Source: Isoetes taiwanensis | Taxonomy: Eukaryota; Streptophyta; Lycopodiopsida; Isoetales; Isoetaceae | NCBI GenBank assembly: GCA_021234155.1 | Contig: JAJEKV010000052.1 | Coordinates: forward strand, 3,825,606 to 3,889,605 | DNA: 64,000 nt | Reading direction: 5' to 3' | Shown here: positions 48,412-59,519 of the stretch, one piece after another | Layout: each line of letters begins with the position of its first letter | How positions within the stretch are numbered: the first letter of the stretch is position 1 | Notes under the pieces: model-generated | What the model was told of the DNA's origin: nothing | Databases searched by the model: none | The model's input: only the letters and a program-made list of their open reading frames with translations | Translations under genes and position numbers: made by a program

Positions 48412-49031
48412 TAGCCCAGCTCCTCGCGCAGACACACGTGTCTATACTTGCCGCATGAGGGCGAGGCCCCACTGCCACTTCTGCGGTCTCAAGAAGAGGG
48501 ATCTACAAGGCGCCTACTCTACGGTCAAAGCTCCAAGAAGCGTAAGACCCAAAGTTAGGACTCCACTACGCCACTACTGTCTGCTAGCACGGGCCATGAT
48601 ACCGTATTCCTCGCTTCGAGTGCCCAAGTAGTGGAGCACGCTGTCATGATGAGGATCGGGATCTCAGTCTCGTAGGGCCACCCTGTCTCTACATATTGTA
48701 GCATTTTGCTCCTTCAAAAAAGAGGGTTCGTGAGTGTTCTTTTGTGTCACTACAGAGCGCATACGTCGGGTCAGCCTCGCTGTGCTCTTTGAGCCTTCAT
48801 TGTACACTTGTTTTGATCAATGGATTGCCGTGGTTCTCCACAAGTGTCTCACAGGTTTCATCGTGGTACTGCCATTGCCGCTTTATCCGAGTTTTTCGTT
48901 TCTTTTCCTTCCGCTAGCAAAAATCCCGCCGCGGACAAGAGTGTCTTCAGATTTGCCCTCGCCGGGATTTCACTCTGATCTCACAGAGATCTCAGTCTCC
49001 TCAGCGACATCCTCGGTCTTGACCCCAAACA
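48412..49031 (+). repeat. Right (3') LTR
   Basis: Second copy of the LTR (see left LTR). It is slightly longer through several small insertions. It is preceded by the purine tract TAGGGGGAG. A frame with CxxC pairs inside it is a by-product. Confidence 0.88.
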
Positions 49032-51512
49032 CCTCTAACCCTAAGTCGTACAAGTAACGGAATGGGGATGCCGGTTCTTTGGCGCGAAGAATCTCATACC
49101 ACTCTTAAATTGAAATCTTTATCGACCAATCGCCCAAGAACCTAATCCTACATTAAAATTTAACAATTACCCGAGAACACTAATTTATGCAAATATGAAA
49201 TGCAGATTCAATTTTGTACTTGGGGTTGTGATCCAACCATCCAAGGCATGGCATTATTTCTTTTTCTTTGATGAGCAATGTTTCAATACAAGTTTCTTTT
49301 TGAGAGATGGGGTTTGCAATGACCAGTATCTCTTCTCTCGACACCAAGTAGGCTCTGTGAGATATTTTTCTAAGTAAAATATGACTAGACTTTATAATAG
49401 TGCAATGATATGTATAGGATTGATAATGTGTGCGTAAGTTTAAAACAAATTCAAGATGGGATCTAAAGAATTACTTATGACTAGAACGCAGTTCTACGAT
49501 GCCGCATTTTGCCTGGCGCTGGAATGGAGTAGATATAAAATTGAAATGCATATAGTGGAAATGAAATGGATCACAAGGACCGATACATATGGATGGATGG
49601 ATAGAGAACAAACTGGATATAGCTTCAAAGAGGTGGCACTCTATATCAGATGCAATGATAGCAAAACCAATATATAGATTTAAAGAGGCAACACGTTGTT
49701 CACTTCCACCCTATTATCGAGAGTTTGTCAATGAGATTTTTAAAGAGACATAAGAATCTCAAAGATGCATAGAACAAAACCAAAGTGGAAATAAATTTAA
49801 CATTGTGTGCATGTTTGAGAAACTAAGATCATGCTTTCAGGATTTATAGATTCAAGAAGAAATATCATGCATAGCAACCTTTAATCAGCCCTTTAAAAAC
49901 ATAAAAGTCAAAATTTATCATTGCCATGCTAAGAAGCTGAATAAGCTACAAAAATCATTTCTACTACAATTACCATCATACTATTCAAATGTGCGCGGGA
50001 CTAAATCGATTTGCTAAAGCATATGAAATGATTTGAACATTTAAATATATTATAATCGGAATTTTACAACTTATTCATCTCGAATGGACTCAATTTTGTA
50101 CTAATTTGCCCAACGAAGCCGAGCTTGAAAGTTTCCCTTGTAAATAAATATGCAAAATGCAGAGACATGATTAGAAGAATGAGTTGAGCACTATTGGGCA
50201 AATTTCCGGGTAGAGAATATTTGTTCATTGAAATTAAGAATTTTCGCTGAGTTTACACGCAAGAAAATTTCTTTATGCATATTTATATATGGGTAATACA
50301 AATTAACGAAGCCCCAAATATCCGACTATTTGAGGAAACGTATAAAATTTTCCAAAGTGTTTAAAAATTTTGCCCTAACATTGAGTTGTGCAATAAAAAA
50401 AATACATAAGATTAAATCGTGGATGTACACATGGCACATTAAGGTGATTTTGAACCCCTTGCCTTAAATAGAAGGATACAACTCTTTGTGTAACAATGTT
50501 TGCAATGTATCTCCATGCTTCTGCATAGATAACCTCCCATGCATTTGCAACAGAATAAGAGCTCCATAGCTCTAATACTATACTCGTGTAATATTATGAC
50601 AACATTTGCATTGTAAAACCCGCGCTTGGCCAATGTAGGCGGAACCCATTTCCATGTCTCCAAATCTCACATATTCACAGATTTGCTCAAAGATCTAAAA
50701 GCTTCCTTTGTTCTACCATGATGGGCATAACTACAATCAGCACTCCATGACGCAACATTTTCATTCATACCAAACACTTCACTCGTGATTCAGATATATG
50801 GTCCAATGGTTAGGCTATGTATTTTCAATGTCACAGATATAGATATCGTATGGTAATTGACGCCAGCCTTTTAACAACAAACGGAAATAACACATGCTGA
50901 TATTTTACTTAACGGTAACGAGTAGAGATTCGTTACGCATTTATTTGCATAGAGATTTGGTTAAAATATAGATAGCATTGCTTACATAAACAAAATAGCT
51001 GCCTTCTATGGTTGTAGCTTAACCTGCAAATACACTAAATTCTTAACTCTATCAGACATAGAACTAAAAGCCAAAAACATAATGCAAGTAAAACATGCAT
51101 TGTTGCAGATTTGGTAGTGGGCTAATATGACGGAACATTTATTCTGAGTCTATATTTGAGTTGTGCAGATCTAATAATATATCTGATTCTAATACAAATT
51201 TATCAGCTCTTCTCAATGCAGAAGTAGCAAATATGGACCTTTGACATTTTGCCACAAAATCCTTTTCTTGTAGACCTACATTTGGAATCAACAATAATGT
51301 TTGTTTTGGTGACAACATTTGGTTCATTTCTGAAATATGAGTTTCTATCTGTTGTAAACCCTGGTTTTTCTGCCAAAGATGCTTATGCTTCGTGATCATC
51401 CTTAATGATGCTGATAACATGTGCATCTGCTATCAATTGATTTACTTCTGCTTCCATGAACATCATGCTCACACTGATATGCATTTTATGAGTTTTTTGA
51501 ATTGCTTTGCAG
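49032..51512. other. No recognisable gene
   Basis: AT-rich. Short frames only. A 95-codon minus-strand frame at 51139-51426 (GLQEKDFVAKCQRSIFATS) is protein-like but unassigned. Confidence 0.4.
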
Positions 51513-52111
51513 ATGTGACCATGGTGCTGGAATGCAGGGAGCAGAATGGCAAGCTTGCATTTGGCACCATTCAGAAGACAGATATGAATGGAACTTTCAG
51601 CATGGAACTGCCAACTTCAGTGGAGCCTTCAAAGTGCACCATTGGTATGGTAGACAGTCAACCAAATCCGGCACCATCACTAAGCTCATGCACAAAGAAC
51701 ATCTGGAAAGGTCAGTTACATCCGAAACTGAAGGGGTCCCAACATGGTGCGAAGATCTACGGCGCGGGTCCATTTGTTCTAAAACCTGCTCAAAAGTTAC
51801 AGTTGTGCAGCAAGGTTCCTCATAGTCCACAGTTGACTGTTTCTGAGAGTTCCAGAGACTTATCTTCCTCTCAAGCACTTCAAGCCGCTGCCATTTCCCC
51901 ATAAAGTCTATCCTGATGTTCCTAAGGAACCAGTTCCATATGGAAAGTTACCACCCCATGAGCCTCTTCCTCAACTGCCAGTTCCACATGAATTACCACA
52001 TGAAGAACCAATTCCACATGAGTTACCCCTATTCCACTTGAAGGTGAAGGTGGTGTCCCTTTCCCATTCTGGCCGATTCCATTTGGGATATCCCAAGCTA
52101 TGAAGTTTTAA
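51513..52111 (+). CDS. Pollen Ole e 1 / extensin-like family protein, 3' exon with frame breaks
   Basis: After an acceptor TTGCTTTGCAG the frame reads VTMVLECREQNGKLAFGT, TDMNGTFSMELPTSVEPSKC, SSCTKNIWKGQLHPKLKG and YGAGPFVLKPAQK. The xxECRxxNGKxxFxT strand, the ..NGTF..ELP.S.....C block and spaced Cys residues are typical of the Ole e 1 fold found in secreted plant cell-wall proteins. The frame ends in TAA at 51902. Two other frames then carry a Pro-rich tail (KEPVPYGKLPPHEPLPQLP, repeated PHELP, then IPLEGEGGVPFPFWPIPF) to a TAA at 52109, so at least two small indels or unseen introns lie between. The signal-peptide exon is not found upstream. Pseudogene or base errors are both possible. 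Confidence 0.65.
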
Positions 52112-52309
52112 TTTCCCATCTAAGCCAAACCCATAAAACTTTGTAGAGGAGCATGCTACATTTAGAATCTAAGCTATAAGTTTGCAAGGGAAGCTCAGTA
52201 AGTTGTAACACCAAAGAATAACTCACCGCATAGTTGGTGACACAAACAAAACACGGAATGACCTTGAGGAAAACATTCAAGCTTGATTAAAAACTTTTGT
52301 ACAAAGAGC

Positions 52310-52735
52310 TACAGACGTAAGAAACTAAATTCCAGGGCTCACCATACTTCCAAAATATGGAGACCTGGAATGATCTGCTTGGAGTGTTCTGCTGCTATGC
52401 TGTAGAAGCTAAATCAGACCTTCTGCAATACGAAAAAGGAGTCTTTGCCATGAATACATAAGGTGCAAATAAATGTTAAACCTAGGGACATTTTAAATTT
52501 TTAATAGGAATAGATGTAATATGCAAAGCTAAGATCAACAGTTCAATAGCAAGATGTAATATGCAAAGTTAAGATTAACAGTTCAATAGCAAGCTGCTAG
52601 TATTGAAAACTTTTGTACAAAGAGCTAGAGAGCTAAGAAACTAAATTCTAGTGCTCACCAGGAAGGAATAATTTCGAAGACCTGGAGTGTTCCTGCTGCT
52701 ATGCTATAGAAGCTAAAATAGGCCTTCTGATAAAG
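52310..52735. repeat. Direct duplication, offset about 313 bp, plus a 40-bp tandem repeat
   Basis: The block AAGAAACTAAATTC...GCTCACCA...GACCTGGA...TGCTGCTATGCT.TAGAAGCTAAA occurs at 52318-52430 and 52632-52730. Between them ATGTAATATGCAAAG.TAAGAT.AACAG is tandemly repeated (52514, 52554; 40-bp period). Confidence 0.8.
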
Positions 52736-53683
52736 CTTTGATAGGAATAGATGTACTGAAACTGAGAGTTGAAATTTATAGGATTGCCATCGCATTGGTT
52801 GGGGCTGGTGGAAAATACTTTGATTGACTCCATTAAAATGCTTTTGATTTGAGCAGATTCCAAATCCTTCCCACTCTTCAAGAAGAAGGCTGTCATAACT
52901 GCAAGAATATAGTTGAATATGAAGAAGCCCAAAAGAGAAAATGCTCTAGACAGCTTTTTACTTGAATCTGGTATTGCTTTCTTGGGTATCCAACTACAAA
53001 TCCTTGTGGATCCTCATTGAATTAAGCTCAAGTTGAAAGAAAAGCATTGTTATCTTTTTTGAGCACCCTTGCACCAGATTTAAAATGGTGGAAGAATTGA
53101 TGTGCAGAGTTCATTCTCAAGCCCCTGTTTTCCAAAATAGGGTTAAGCTTTCGTGCAAGAAAAACGTGGAGCTAAAAAATGGGTCAGTTAATATACTTTA
53201 CTGCTAAGCCGGACTTTTCATGAGAAACTGGAGCTGAATCATATTCCTATTTGCAGAAGAATGCCAAGGAGAGTTGTAGGTTTTGCATTTCACAACAAAA
53301 TACTTAACAATTTGATGCATTTCTGAAGGACGATCAAGCAGGAATAGAAATGGTAAGAAATATACCTGAGGAGGTGTTTGACTTTAGCATCAAGTTCTTC
53401 TTCCAAGAATTGAAATTGACGTTACCCAACCCCAGGAGAAGTTTGCTAGCTATCTTCTTCAATCTAGTTGTAATTTCTGCTTCTGCTCTTCTGTTCAAAA
53501 AATGCAGACTATTGAACAAGCCGATGAATCCTTTAGAACCTTTGGTTAGTGTAATGGAATGGGGATGTTGTTTTGTGCTAGCCTGCATGCATTCATCCTG
53601 CCTGTATCCAGTTCTAGTCCCAATGTCACTGAGAAGGCCATTTGCCATATCAGTTCAGTGCTGTATTCAGCCCATTCCTTCCT

Positions 53684-53720
53684 TCCTTCCTCCTCCTCCT
53701 CCTCCTTATTTTCCTCCTTT
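53684..53720. repeat. Pyrimidine microsatellite (CTTC then CTC)
   Basis: A run of CCTT repeats passes into CCT repeats. It lies in a T/C-rich tract that generates long open frames on the plus strand without biological meaning. Confidence 0.8.
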
Positions 53721-53926
53721 CTGGCTTACATGCTCCTATCCTTCTTCCCTTTTCAAATGTCCATCACACTGTGCCTGAGAGTGCCTCCTTTTCACCCTCT
53801 CCCTGTCCTTCCCACACATGCCTCACTCCTAACAACTCCCTAGAGAATATCCTAGTCCCAGTCTGATCAGTCCCATGTCTGTGTGTCCCTACTCCATCCC
53901 ACCATGTAGCCCCAGCTTCTCCTCCT

Positions 53927-54323
53927 GGGAAGTGAGAACTTATAATTTTAGACATGTAAAACAGATGGCAATTTGTCATCAGTTGTGTCCATGGAAGTGA
54001 GAACTTATAATTTAGATAATGCATAGGGTAAACAATTCCTCGCTTGGTTTTTATGGTTCATTTATATATTATAAAATTATCCGGTGTGTCTTCCATGGAG
54101 ACCTAAATTAGACGGCCCAGATTTAATCAAATCGATGGAGGAGATGGTGCCACGTAGTGCTTTTTCCCTCCGCTTCTATCTAGGGTTCTATGATTGAGAT
54201 TTGATACACAGTTTGATACTATGTTGGACGGATAATTTTATAATATTAAATGAACCATAAAAAACCAAACAGGAGATTGTTTACCCTAATACGTATCTAA
54301 ATTATAAGTTCTCACTTCCTTCA
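53927..54323. mobile_element. MITE-like element with terminal inverted repeats of about 93 bp
   Basis: GGAAGTGAGAACTTATAATT at 53992 is repeated in inverse at the right end (AAATTATAAGTTCTCACTTC, to 54323). The inverted pairing extends over about 93 bp each side (GGGTAAACAATTCCT, GGTTTTTATGGTTCATTTA, TATAAAATTATCCG and their reverse complements), leaving about 145 bp in the middle. A further copy of the left tip lies at 53927. It has no coding capacity. Long inverted repeats suggest a Mutator-like non-autonomous element, but no 8-11-bp target duplication was found, so the superfamily is open. Confidence 0.8.
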
Positions 54324-54401
54324 AATAGTTTTTCTTTAGTGATAGGTGCCAAATTTGAGCCTTCATATCATTTATCCTATGAATTAAATTAAGGGATTGC
54401 T

Positions 54402-54767
54402 TTATGACAAGGCCATTCTTGAAACCAAAGAGTGAAGGCACGCTGAAGATCAACAACAAGGTCTTTCAGAGGTTACGAGGATCGTGTTGTTCTACTCAAA
54501 GCTTCTCAGGGATATATCAATCAACGCTATCTATGTGTAAGAGCCGTGTTTCTTTTTAAATGTTGTTAGGCCTTTAAAAGATAAAAGTTACAAAACTCTG
54601 GATTATTAATGCATGTTTTTCTCTTATCAGATCCTCGAAGATTTACAAATCATTCTCAAATTGTACCAAAGAATCCAAGCAACCATTACTTCAGTTAGAC
54701 ATAAAATTGAAGAGTACTTTGTTGTAGTGCTTTATGAAAGTTTGTCATGCCAAGAGTTGCAAACTTG
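54402..54767 (+). CDS. Possible two-exon frame, unidentified
   Basis: From 54402 to a donor GTAAGAGC at about 54537, several frames are open (for example MTRPFLKPKSEGTLKINNK). After an acceptor CTCTTATCAG at 54630 a frame reads ILEDLQIILKLYQRIQATIT, then EEYFVVVLYESLSC to a TAA near 54767. The splice signals are good, but more than one frame is open on each side and the phases do not single one out. Unassigned; could be chance. Confidence 0.2.
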
Positions 54768-54769
54768 TT

Positions 54770-57700
54770 AAAACCTTGTTGCAAAATGGTTTGAAATGCA
54801 TTATAAACTTGACAAAGATATGACGCTGTTTTGACAGCGGGCTTGATACATTCCATTGACATAAATTCTGATTGACAAAAAAGAGCACTTTGTGACAAGA
54901 AAGTAGATTGTCACAAAGTTGTCACTCATTTCTTTATGTCTTGACACAAGTGTTAAGTGCATCTAGCCTTATGATCTAAGTACTCAAGCATAAGTAAGTA
55001 CTCCCAATTTCATGAAGATTTGGCACCGATGATTTAATACCGCCAACTCTGCTCACATCGTGCTCAAGAGTATAATGTCAAGAACTCCAAATTTAAGTCG
55101 TTTCGACTCAAGAAGTAATAAAGCCATCCATAATAATTTGATGCATAAACTCATGTATTAGTGGTCATCTAAGATGTCAAAAGCCACATCCGTGGTGGTA
55201 CTCCATAGCACTAACTTTCAGGTCCTTTGAAGGAAAAACGCTCACTCAAGGCCCAAAACTTCAACCTAGATCTTGTTGGAAGTTCCCAAGATCAAAGGGG
55301 AGAAGGTTAGGGAAAACCATAATGCATATGGCACACCCATTGTATGTGAAGAATAGTTGGAGCTATTCTCGAAGTTTGATCTTGTAAACTTCCAAAGACT
55401 CGATAAGTTCAAGTATTGCACTATGAAGTTAAGGCGTAAGTCCACAACCCTAGTGGCATCTTAACTTGTATTTTGGGGAATAAGCCCACACTTGGTGGCA
55501 CACATAGTTGCAGCGACCATGTTATGGTGGTAATGTTTATAATAATGAAGCCGCTAGTATAAAAGCGAGTAATGAACACTCCAAAATGTGAAGCCGCCAC
55601 AAAGCCCTTTCAAGAAGAAGATTATATAAGCGCCTTGTTCAGCGAAGATTAATGGGGAATATTAACAAGAATGAATGAGAGATTAATCTCCCCTCAACAA
55701 ACACAACCGATTTTGTGCTTGTACACATCATCGCATCCACAAAGGACATGATGATGTGGAATGTGTCCATTCATGAAGAGATGCAACTCACACTCTTCCT
55801 ACCCTAGCTTGAACTTAATACTTGCCTATATGCTTGTCAGTGATGCGCCGCTGTTTGACATTTATCTCTTTTCCTAAGACTGGTGACATGGATATCCGCC
55901 AGAAGATGGGCACTGGCCAGTACTATCACCGGGTCGCTAGCCAAGCTATGGATCTAGAAGATGAGACTACCGCATTGTGATGCGTAGTTACCAGTATTTA
56001 AAAAATCACTAAACAAATAAGAGGAAACTTGTAGGGTGCTAGGTGAGGAATGGGGACCTATTTATAGAAAAAGTGAAAACCCTAATTTTGGATGACCTAG
56101 AATTCTTAATGGGTTGGGCAATTCTCGACCTAATAGAGGCCAAAATGAGGGATTTGAAGACTACTTTTAGGGTTTGAGCATGCTCAAATTTAATGAACCT
56201 ACGTACCAAACCTGAGGTCATTTGGATATGGCATGATGGAGCATTTACTGTGTCTTCACGCTACCTGCATCGATAATGAAAAGTTCATTTTCTCATTTCT
56301 ATGCATCGTGAGACATCAAGTTCTGGGGCCCGGTTAAACTTGTCCAATTTGTCGATATAAGGATCTTAATTCTACTCGACTCGCCGAAAGAAGTGTATCT
56401 GACCCCTTTATTTGGTCATCATTTTGGAGCAGCTGGCATTTTGGGTATGGTTCCATCGCTATGCACCAAAATGAAAAGTTCATTTCCGTCTCAAGGACGC
56501 GGTGAGACATTGTCTCAAAAGTTGCTCAAAGTGTCCATTTAGCTAAAACAAAGCCAGACTGAGCAGCCCAACCTAATTACAAGTGCCGCGGCCATATTAT
56601 TTAGCCAAAACCGGCGTATTAACAAAATTTTCATTATTTACAAAATCTTAAGGGCTTCCTCCTCATGTGGCTAGCAAGATGCATAGTCTTACGCCTCATG
56701 AGTGCGTGACTTTCCTTCTCGCATGAACCGTGCAGCCGGCCGAATCTTCAGTGTGGCCGCCGCGACCAGCTTTTGCTCGCGGCTGCCATCATCTCAAGGT
56801 CGCCATCCTCATATCCGTGTTGTACTCCTCGATGACCTCTACCAGGGCGGGGCTAATCCGCAGCACTCCGGGAATCAAAACCGTAGCTACTCGAAAAGTG
56901 CCTCGACTCCTTCCGTGGCCCTCCTCTCAGCTTCCTTCCCTCACGGCCCTCTTCTTCCCCGGTGCTCTAGGAGGCTTTAGGCTTCGGTGGAAGGCTTCGT
57001 GAGTTTGGCTCTTCGCTGGGTGTGTCCTTCGATAGTCCTCACTCCGTGCGCTCTTGGTAATACGCTGCTTGCACGCTCCCACTTCCGTGGTAAAGCATGA
57101 AAGGGTGTATGTACATCGCATCAATTGAAGAAACCAATTCTGCGCTTTTGGGGTATATTGTACGTACATCAAGATACTATGGTTTGTCGCTTTGTGTCGA
57201 TATGCAATGATCGTAAAGATCATCCCTACATTCCCCGGAACAAATTCCCCGTTACCCACCGAACCAATCGAACCAATTGGACATCGGATCCGCCCCTCCT
57301 TCCTTTCACAGATCTAACACCTAACTAATTCCGGCACACATGCCAATTGAATCTACAAGAAATACAAATCACTTCTAATCATTCTCGCGAGGGTGAGGAA
57401 TCAATGGAAGTGATGGTTTAAGCTAAGTATGCTCTAATATTGGTCAGCCGTTAAGCCACAAACAAATAGCAAATAAGTGGTTGACAAGCCTGGATTTCAT
57501 CCCCGCCGCCGGGCAAACGCTTCGGCCCGTGATCAAAGATTAGTTTTTGTGCTCGCTTTGTTGCAAGATGATGTGCTTTTTCTTTTTCAACCCTCGAATT
57601 GGAAATCCTTCCGGGTTATTGTTATGAAATCAATGATCGAACTTGAAAGATGGGCTTCAAGAAGTAAAGTCCGCTAATAACAGCGAAGATAATCACGCAA

Positions 57701-58380
57701 AACATTCATCACATTTCAATGATCGTTGAAAAAAGGAGATATAAACAAGAATGTTTCTTCAAATTTGCTTAAAGATACGCCTAAGAAATTTATCCAAAGC
57801 CGCAAAGAAGAAGGAAGATAATTGAGCAAATGTATGGGCTTTAAGGTGAAGGATGCCAAGATCAGCCAGAATCGATGATTTAATCAAACAACGTCTGCGG
57901 AATCCTTTGGCTCTCGACAATTAAAGTTTCACCAAAGGTTAGAGATGTCATGAAGAGGAGAACACGTAAGCAATACAATACCTTGATATCTCACGTGCTC
58001 GCTTCTGTAATTGAATCAATTCAGCTTTTGAGGATTATGTTTTCCAAAATTCTTTCATGACTTTCTCTCAGACATCTTAGTTATGTTCCGAAAAGGACTG
58101 CTAATGAATACACATGGTTTTCTACGAAAACGTACTGCGATTTGCCATTGGGTTTTACATTTTTGGCTACTTGCTTTACATAGCAGCGTAAATCTTTGGC
58201 AGCTTGATGTGCTATTAGTACTTTTAGACGTATTATCCATTAATACTTTACATGTCCATGCAAATGATTTACATGTACTTGAATATCAAAATTACATCAT
58301 TTTACATTTTGCTGTACTTTCGTGTAATGGTTCAGCGTAATCATACATATGTACATTAGTTGTACTATCAGAACATTAAT
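54770..58380. other. No recognised gene; one direct duplication
   Basis: ATGAAAAGTTCATTT...GTGAGACAT occurs at 56277-56315 and about 56470-56510, offset about 194 bp. A GC-rich patch at 56700-57000 has overlapping open frames on the plus strand and resembles decayed transposon sequence in composition. ATTATATAAGCG at 55622 is TATA-like, but nothing else marks an LTR. Confidence 0.4.
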
Positions 58381-58384
58381 GTGA

Positions 58385-58600
58385 TGTACTCAATATTGAA
58401 CAATAATTAGATGTACATTAGATGTACACCGGATGTACATTGATGGCCATTGATGTACAAGAATGCATCGTTGGAACTGCTTGGTCGCATATTGATGTAA
58501 TGATACATTGATGTACATTAGATGTACAAGAATGTGATCGCTGGAACTGCTTGATGACATTTTATGTACATAGAACATACATTAATTGTACAATAGTATC
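58385..58600. repeat. TGTACA-rich tandem repeat, period about 71 bp
   Basis: ATGTACAAGAATG...TCG.TGGAACTGCTTG occurs at 58452 and 58523. The palindromic words TGTACA and GATGTACATT occur more than ten times in 215 bp and again sparsely at 63184-63230. Confidence 0.75.
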
Positions 58601-59044
58601 TTATATTATAATGTTATAAATCGCAAGTAAAAGTAACCGAAAGCTCTAAATTGGGCTGGCTCCGCATTAATCTACCTAACGGTAGATGATGTCACGCTAA
58701 AAGCCCTTTTGCTAAAAGCAAAAAAGGGGTTTGGGACGTATTTTCGTGGAAACCCCAAGCGGTTCCAGGGGCCCGACTCTCTTCTTTGGTGGTATCTACG
58801 GCAGCGAAATGCGCTTTGAGCAGAGACGCACCGTCCGAGCTCACCATTTGATATGTTATCCTATCGCTGGAGATTTGATGCGTTGATCTACCCTCGAAGC
58901 TTAGGGATTATAGCAATCGACCTGATTTTCTCTCACGTAAGGCAGGGTTTTCGCTTCCTCGCATCGCCTATTCTTTCTTCCCGTTGTTCATTTTCTGCGC
59001 CACAAGCGTTTTATAAACCCGAGTGATCCCGCCATTGACCAAGC
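58601..59044. other. Upstream region of the candidate gene at 59045
   Basis: AT-rich at first, then mixed composition. A possible hairpin GCTAAAAGCCC...GCTAAAAGC lies at 58698-58720. TTTTATAAAC at 59009 is TATA-like but only 36 bp from the ATG. No confident promoter. Confidence 0.3.
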
Positions 59045-59201
59045 ATGGCCTCGACGCCCTCGCGGAGCATCAAAACTCCTCGTGATCCAAATTGTGCCTT
59101 CCATCGTGATGAAAGCTCAAGTCCGCAAAGTTTTGGTCCTGATTTTGATTTTCAACCGTTGAATGCTGGAAACAAATTGTTGATTCCTCCTATTTTGCAA
59201 T
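59045..59201 (+). CDS. Possible first exon of unidentified gene
   Basis: The ATG sits in a good plant context (AAGCATGGCC). The frame reads MASTPSRSIKTPRDPNC, then DESSSPQSFGPDFDF and LLIPPILQ. It can be spliced at GCAAT/GTAAGA (59202), leaving one base that pairs in phase with the next exon; unspliced it stays open to a TAG at 59270-59272 (75 codons). The Ser/Thr-Pro-rich N-terminus is typical of disordered or nuclear proteins, but I recognise no family. Confidence 0.4.
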
Positions 59202-59434
59202 GTAAGAAGAAGTGCAAAGCAACGGAATTTTTGATGCCAAGTAACCGAGTTCTACAACAAGACGAAGCTTAGGTTTTTCTTTGAATCATCCCACATGCAT
59301 CGTAAATGATTGACTTTTTTCTATATTCTGTCACCACGGTTTAATCATCAATTTTCGCTAAAGACAAAGCATTGCCCGTAGATCTCATAGCTTGCATTTT
59401 CGACATTATAATGGACTCACATTCTAACCTGTAG

Positions 59435-59519
59435 ATGGTCCAAAGGAAAGGGAAATAATCGCTATGGGGACGCCATTTCGGAGCATCGTACCTTTCCAAA
59501 GATGGAGTATTATTAAGAG
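59435..59519 (+). CDS. Possible second exon of the same gene
   Basis: An acceptor TCTAACCTGTAG precedes 85 bp ending in a donor GTAAACG. In the phase set by the first exon it reads GPKEREIIAMGTPFRSIVPF and QRWSIIK without stops. I could not find a convincing third exon before 60.1 kb. Confidence 0.35.

Larger units (their letters stand above)
38246..49031 (+). mobile_element. Near-complete Ty3/gypsy LTR retrotransposon, about 10.8 kb
   Basis: Two direct repeats of 590-620 bp (38246-38835, 48412-49031) flank an interior with RT, RNase H and integrase motifs on the plus strand between 42.1 and 44.2 kb. Order and motifs are gypsy-type. No chromodomain is seen, so a non-chromovirus (Tat/Athila-like) lineage is likely but inferred. 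About 3.2 kb precede RT (gag/protease, not readable) and about 4.2 kb follow integrase, a layout known for lineages with an extra 3' ORF. A purine-rich TAGGGGGAG lies just before the right LTR. All frames are broken. No target-site duplication or primer-binding site was found. Confidence 0.85.

Noticed and set aside
48368-48631. Cys-rich, zinc-finger-like frame
   Set aside because: It lies across the start of the 3' LTR, and the same sequence in the 5' LTR is not open.
53350-53866. Long overlapping frames in the pyrimidine-rich region
   Set aside because: They come from a T/C-rich microsatellite tract and read as low-complexity Leu/Pro/Ser sequence.
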